DNA of 64,000 nt. Origin: Streptomyces sp. SLBN-118 (GTDB lineage Bacteria > Actinomycetota > Actinomycetes > Streptomycetales > Streptomycetaceae). The first letter of the stretch is position 1. Each line of letters begins with the position of its first letter. This document shows, piece after piece, positions 61,214-64,000 of the stretch. A model generated the notes under the pieces. It made no database searches and was not told the DNA's origin. It worked only from the letters and a program-made list of their open reading frames with translations. The stretch spans positions 806,001-870,000 of the forward strand of contig NZ_VFNP01000002.1 of assembly GCF_006715635.1 (NCBI RefSeq), in the 5' to 3' direction. Both the position numbers and the translations under genes were made by a program.

Positions 61214-62160
61214 ACGGCTGCAGTATCGTCCCGCCTGCCGAGCATGGCGGCGGCGGCCGCACCCACCAGACCGGCGTCCGTACCCGTCATGGCCGGCGCC
61301 ACCGTGAGGCGCTGGACGAAGGAGAGCGTGGCGTAGTCGCGCAGCGAGTGGCGCAGTGGAGCGAACAGCACCTCGCCCGCGCCCGCCACTCCCCCGCCGA
61401 TCACGGCGATCTCGATCTCCACGAGGGTCGCGGTGGCTGCGATTCCGGCGGCGAGCGCCTGGGCAGCGCGCTCGAAGGAGGCGATGGCGACCGGGTTTCC
61501 GGCGCGGGCGGCGGCGGCCACCGCGGCGGCCGAGGTGTCGCCTTCGGGACCTGGCCGCCAGCCGTCCTCCAGGGCCCGGCGTGCGATGTTCGGACCGCTG
61601 GCGATGCGCTCGACGCACCCGCGCGCGCCGCAGGGGCACAGGTCGCCGTCGAGGTCCACGCTGATGTGGCCGATGTGTCCGGCGTTGCCGGTGGGTCCGG
61701 GGTGGAGCCTGCCGCCGAGGACGAGTCCACCGCCGACGCCGGTCGAGACGACCATGCACAGGGCATTGTCGTAGCCGCGGGCCGCGCCCTGCCAGTGCTC
61801 GGCCGCCGTCATCGCGACACCGTCCCCGACAAGTGTGACGGGGAGCCCGCCCACGGCCCGGCGCACCCGCGCCACCAGGGGAAAGTCGCGCCAGCCGGGG
61901 ACATTGACCGGGCTGACCGTGCCTGCGGTTGCGTCCACAGGTCCGGCGCTGCCGATGCCGACGGCGCAGGTGCGCACCCAGAGCGGGGATGCGGCAAGCT
62001 CACGAAGCACCGCCTCGACGGTGCGCATCACCGTCTCGCCGTCCTCCTTGGCCGGCGTCGGACACTGGGCTCGCACCAGAATCGTGCCGCTGTCGTCCAC
62101 CAACGCGCCGGCGATCTTGGTGCCGCCGATGTCGAGCGCGGCGACGAGGTCGGTATGCAT
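61195..62160 (-). CDS. ROK-family sugar kinase
   Basis: A 321-residue ROK kinase (glucokinase type). The ATP loop is ALDIGGTKIAG at the N-terminus; the ROK signature with the zinc ligands is GHIGHISVDLDGDLCPCGARGCVE, given here as G-H-I-G-H then C-P-C-G-A-R-G-C; the catalytic Asp lies in LVGDGVAMTAAEHW. It should phosphorylate a hexose. ATG 62160 has GGGGGAT about 9 bases upstream; ATG 62217 would add 19 non-conserved residues and sit right at the operator. It neighbours the sugar ABC operon and is divergent from the LacI regulator. Confidence 0.88.
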   Translation of the reverse strand: MHTDLVAALDIGGTKIAGALVDDSGTILVRAQCPTPAKEDGETVMRTVEAVLRELAASPLWVRTCAVGIGSAGPVDATAGTVSPVNVPGWRDFPLVARVRRAVGGLPVTLVGDGVAMTAAEHWQGAARGYDNALCMVVSTGVGGGLVLGGRLHPGPTGNAGHIGHISVDLDGDLCPCGARGCVERIASGPNIARRALEDGWRPGPEGDTSAAAVAAAARAGNPVAIASFERAAQALAAGIAATATLVEIEIAVIGGGVAGAGEVLFAPLRHSLRDYATLSFVQRLTVAPAMTGTDAGLVGAAAAAMLGRRDDTAAVVSSGS

Positions 62161-62223
62161 CGGTGTGGGATCCCCCATGGGAGCTGTCGGACCTGCGGGT
62201 TCGGTAACAGTCTCCATTCCCCT

Positions 62224-62235
62224 GACAACGTTGTC
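62224..62235. promoter_or_regulatory. LacI-type operator
   Basis: GACAACGTTGTC is a perfect 12-base palindrome with the central CG typical of LacI-family sites. It lies between the divergent ROK kinase and LacI genes. A degenerate second site (GACAACGACAGG) is at 62272-62283. Confidence 0.65.
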
Positions 62236-62292
62236 CAGGGCCTATGCTCGACGCCACACCCTTGCACACCCGACAACGACAGGACAGCGCAC

Positions 62293-63345
62293 GTGGCCGA
62301 GACCGACCATCCCCTGGCGTCGCCCGGGCGCCCCAGAGGCCCCGAGCCCCGCTACGGCAATCGGCCCACCATGAAGGATGTCGCGGCCCGGGCGGGCGTA
62401 GGCCTCAAAACGGTCTCCCGGGTGGTCAACGGCGAACCGGGTGTCACGCCAGACACCGAGCGCCGGGTGCAGGAGGCCATCGAGTCCCTGGGCTTTCGCC
62501 GCAACGACAGCGCGCGCGTCCTGCGCAAGGGCCGCACCGCCTCCATCGGGCTCGTCCTCGAAGATCTCGCCGACCCCTTCTACGGCCCCCTCAGCCGCGC
62601 CGTCGAAGAGGTCGCCCGCGCGCACGGCGCACTGCTGATCAACGGTTCCAGCGCCGAGGACCCGGACCGCGAGCAGGAGCTGGTGCTCGCCCTGTGCGCC
62701 CGCCGGGTCGACGGGCTGATCGTGATCCCCGCAGGTCATGACCACCGCTATCTGGAGCCCGAGATCAAGGCGGGCATAGCCACGGTGTTCGTGGACCGGC
62801 CGCCCGGGAAGATCGACGCCGACGTGGTGCTCTCGGACAGCTTCGGCGGCGCCCGCGCGGGCGTGGCCCATCTGATCGCGCACGGCCACCGCCGTATCGG
62901 CTTCATCGGCGACCAGCCCCGCATCCAGACGGCCGTCGAGCGGCTGCGCGGCTATCGCGCCGCCATGGAGGACGCCGAGCTCACGGTCGACGAGTCCTGG
63001 GTATCGCTGGGCTCCACCGCCCCGGAGCGGGTGCGGGACGCCGTGACTGCGATGCTGACGGGTCCCGACCCGGTCACCGCGATCTTCGCGGGCAACAACC
63101 GGGTGACGGTGACGGCCGTACGAGCTCTGGCCGAGCGCGAGCGGCCCATCGCCCTCGTTGGCTTCGACGACATCGAGCTGGCCGATCTGCTGGGCATCAC
63201 GGTCATTGCCCAGGACGCCGCGACGCTGGGGCGTACGGCGGCGGATCGGCTGTTCCGGCGTCTCGACGGCGCGGACGATCCGCCCTCCTCGGTGGCGCTG
63301 GAGACGGTGCTGATCCCCCGCGGTTCGGGCGAGATCCCGCCGTGA
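62293..63345 (+). CDS. LacI-family transcriptional regulator
   Basis: A 350-residue LacI/GalR repressor. The helix-turn-helix is near residues 27-50 (MKDVAARAGVGLKTVSRVVN) with the hinge helix SARVLRKGRT. The sugar-binding domain follows, with GLVLEDLADPFYGPL and IALVGFDDIELADLL. GTG 62293 has AGGACAG about 10 bases upstream; a 25-residue basic/Pro N-terminal extension precedes the DNA-binding domain. The context implies control of the ROK kinase and sugar ABC operon. Confidence 0.93.
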   Translation: MAETDHPLASPGRPRGPEPRYGNRPTMKDVAARAGVGLKTVSRVVNGEPGVTPDTERRVQEAIESLGFRRNDSARVLRKGRTASIGLVLEDLADPFYGPLSRAVEEVARAHGALLINGSSAEDPDREQELVLALCARRVDGLIVIPAGHDHRYLEPEIKAGIATVFVDRPPGKIDADVVLSDSFGGARAGVAHLIAHGHRRIGFIGDQPRIQTAVERLRGYRAAMEDAELTVDESWVSLGSTAPERVRDAVTAMLTGPDPVTAIFAGNNRVTVTAVRALAERERPIALVGFDDIELADLLGITVIAQDAATLGRTAADRLFRRLDGADDPPSSVALETVLIPRGSGEIPP

Positions 63346-63999
63346 GCAGACGAGTAGGCCGGGCACCGGCTCGTCGTTGTCACCGCCCTTGAGGTAGACG
63401 TCCCTGACGAAGACATCGGTGTTTCCGCTGTCGTCGTCGGTCTTGGCCCACCAGACGTTCCTCCACTGGCCGTAGGTCTCACGGCGGCCCAGATTCTGCT
63501 GGCAGTAGAAGTTGTTCGTGCCCGCGTTCAGTGTGCCCACCCGGACGCCGGACGCGGTGTACGAGTTCGCCGTGCGCCAGACCTCGCAGTTGTACTTCCC
63601 GCCGCCGATCGCGTGGCAGGCGGCTGCCGGTGTCGGGGCCGGCCGGTCGCCGCACCGCCGCCCGTGGCAGTTGAGCCGCTGGTCGACCCGCCGCCGGTGG
63701 CGCTCGAGGAACCACCGGTCGCTGAACTGCCGCCCGTGGTACCGGAGTCGGAACCCGCGGGGCCCGCGCCCGGCGCATGCGGCTTCGCGGGCGGCGATGA
63801 CCCCGGGGTGGCGTACACGTGCGGCGGCGCGGGCCTCGCGCTGCATGCGCACCATGAGGTCGGCCAGTTCGGGCCGAGGAGTCGGTGTAGGTGCGCAGTT
63901 CCTTGACGGCGCCTCACGGCCGAGTACCTCGTCGAAGGCTCGCCACACGACGCCCATGCCGCCGCGGCCCAGCTGCTCGATCACCCGGTACCGGGCCGG
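63346..63999 (-). pseudogene. decayed Ser/Thr protein kinase gene, 5' end beyond window
   Basis: Read from the window edge on the minus strand, the start RYRVIEQLGRGGMGVVWRAF is a Hanks-type kinase P-loop. Near 63917 one base seems lost (expected VAVKEL becomes out of frame); the frame is restored by about 63880 (PELADLMVRMQREARAAARV, then RHPGV). The whole catalytic core is then absent, and the sequence jumps to a Gly/Ser/Thr-rich linker in another frame (TGGSSATGGSSSATGGG) and, after one more shift, to a C-terminal domain CHAIGGGKYNCEVWR to DVYLKGGDNDEPVPGL. No stop codon follows where expected, and the frame runs on antisense to lacI. At least two frameshifts and one large deletion make this a pseudogene. 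Confidence 0.75.
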
Positions 64000-64000
64000 C

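Noticed and set aside
62242..63345. The kinase pseudogene frame continues through lacI on the opposite strand.
   Set aside because: lacI is intact and has all family motifs; the antisense frame has none.

Overview
The window is high-GC, gene-dense chromosomal DNA with the gene content of a Streptomyces-type actinomycete. Supporting signs are frequent GTG starts, a multi-sensor PP2C phosphatase, RsbW-like ATP-binding proteins, a double TerD protein, an Rv1733c-family membrane protein, a conservon-type kinase, mycothiol- and F420-linked enzyme families, and rare TTA leucine codons. I recognise no rRNA, tRNA, CRISPR array, integrase or insertion sequence.

Bases 1-25,000 look like ordinary core or conserved chromosome. 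They hold a 5'-truncated PAS/GAF/PP2C regulator; a probable 3-hydroxybutyrate locus (MHS transporter, SDR dehydrogenase, GAF/PucR regulator); NUDIX and Lnt genes; an O-antigen-ligase-like protein; a MurI-like racemase; an HpnB-like glycosyltransferase; TerD; a beta-helix/AAA+ fusion flanked by two TTA-containing genes; a DeoR regulator; two SRPBCC proteins; and a Cds1-like cysteine desulfhydrase.

Bases 25,000-42,500 hold an FtsX-type ABC exporter, a BrkB protein, a ROK repressor divergent from a probably leaderless MFS gene, MarR and TetR regulators with clear palindromic operators, a two-component system, a geranylgeranyl-reductase-like flavoprotein, an M20 dipeptidase and a P-loop/NUDIX fusion.

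Bases 42,500-57,300 form the most unusual region. A translationally coupled operon encodes a DUF1445 (D-glutamate-cyclase-like) protein and 5-oxoprolinase subunits PxpA, PxpB and PxpC. It is divergent from a GntR/FCD regulator. Next come a binding lipoprotein overlapping a conservon-type histidine kinase, an MFS transporter, an RsbW-like protein, an acyl-CoA carboxylase beta plus epsilon pair, a P450, and a second close paralogue of the MFS transporter. Four copies of a 17-bp palindrome (consensus GGATYGTTSWACRATCC) lie in the promoter regions here. Three of them sit essentially between -35 and -10 boxes, one with a single terminal base inside the -35. This suggests one GntR regulon that joins pyroglutamate/D-glutamate metabolism, import, and carboxylase/P450 chemistry.

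Bases 57,300-63,350 are a carbohydrate ABC uptake operon, a ROK sugar kinase and a LacI regulator with its own palindrome. The last 650 bases are a decayed Ser/Thr kinase gene that continues past the window edge.
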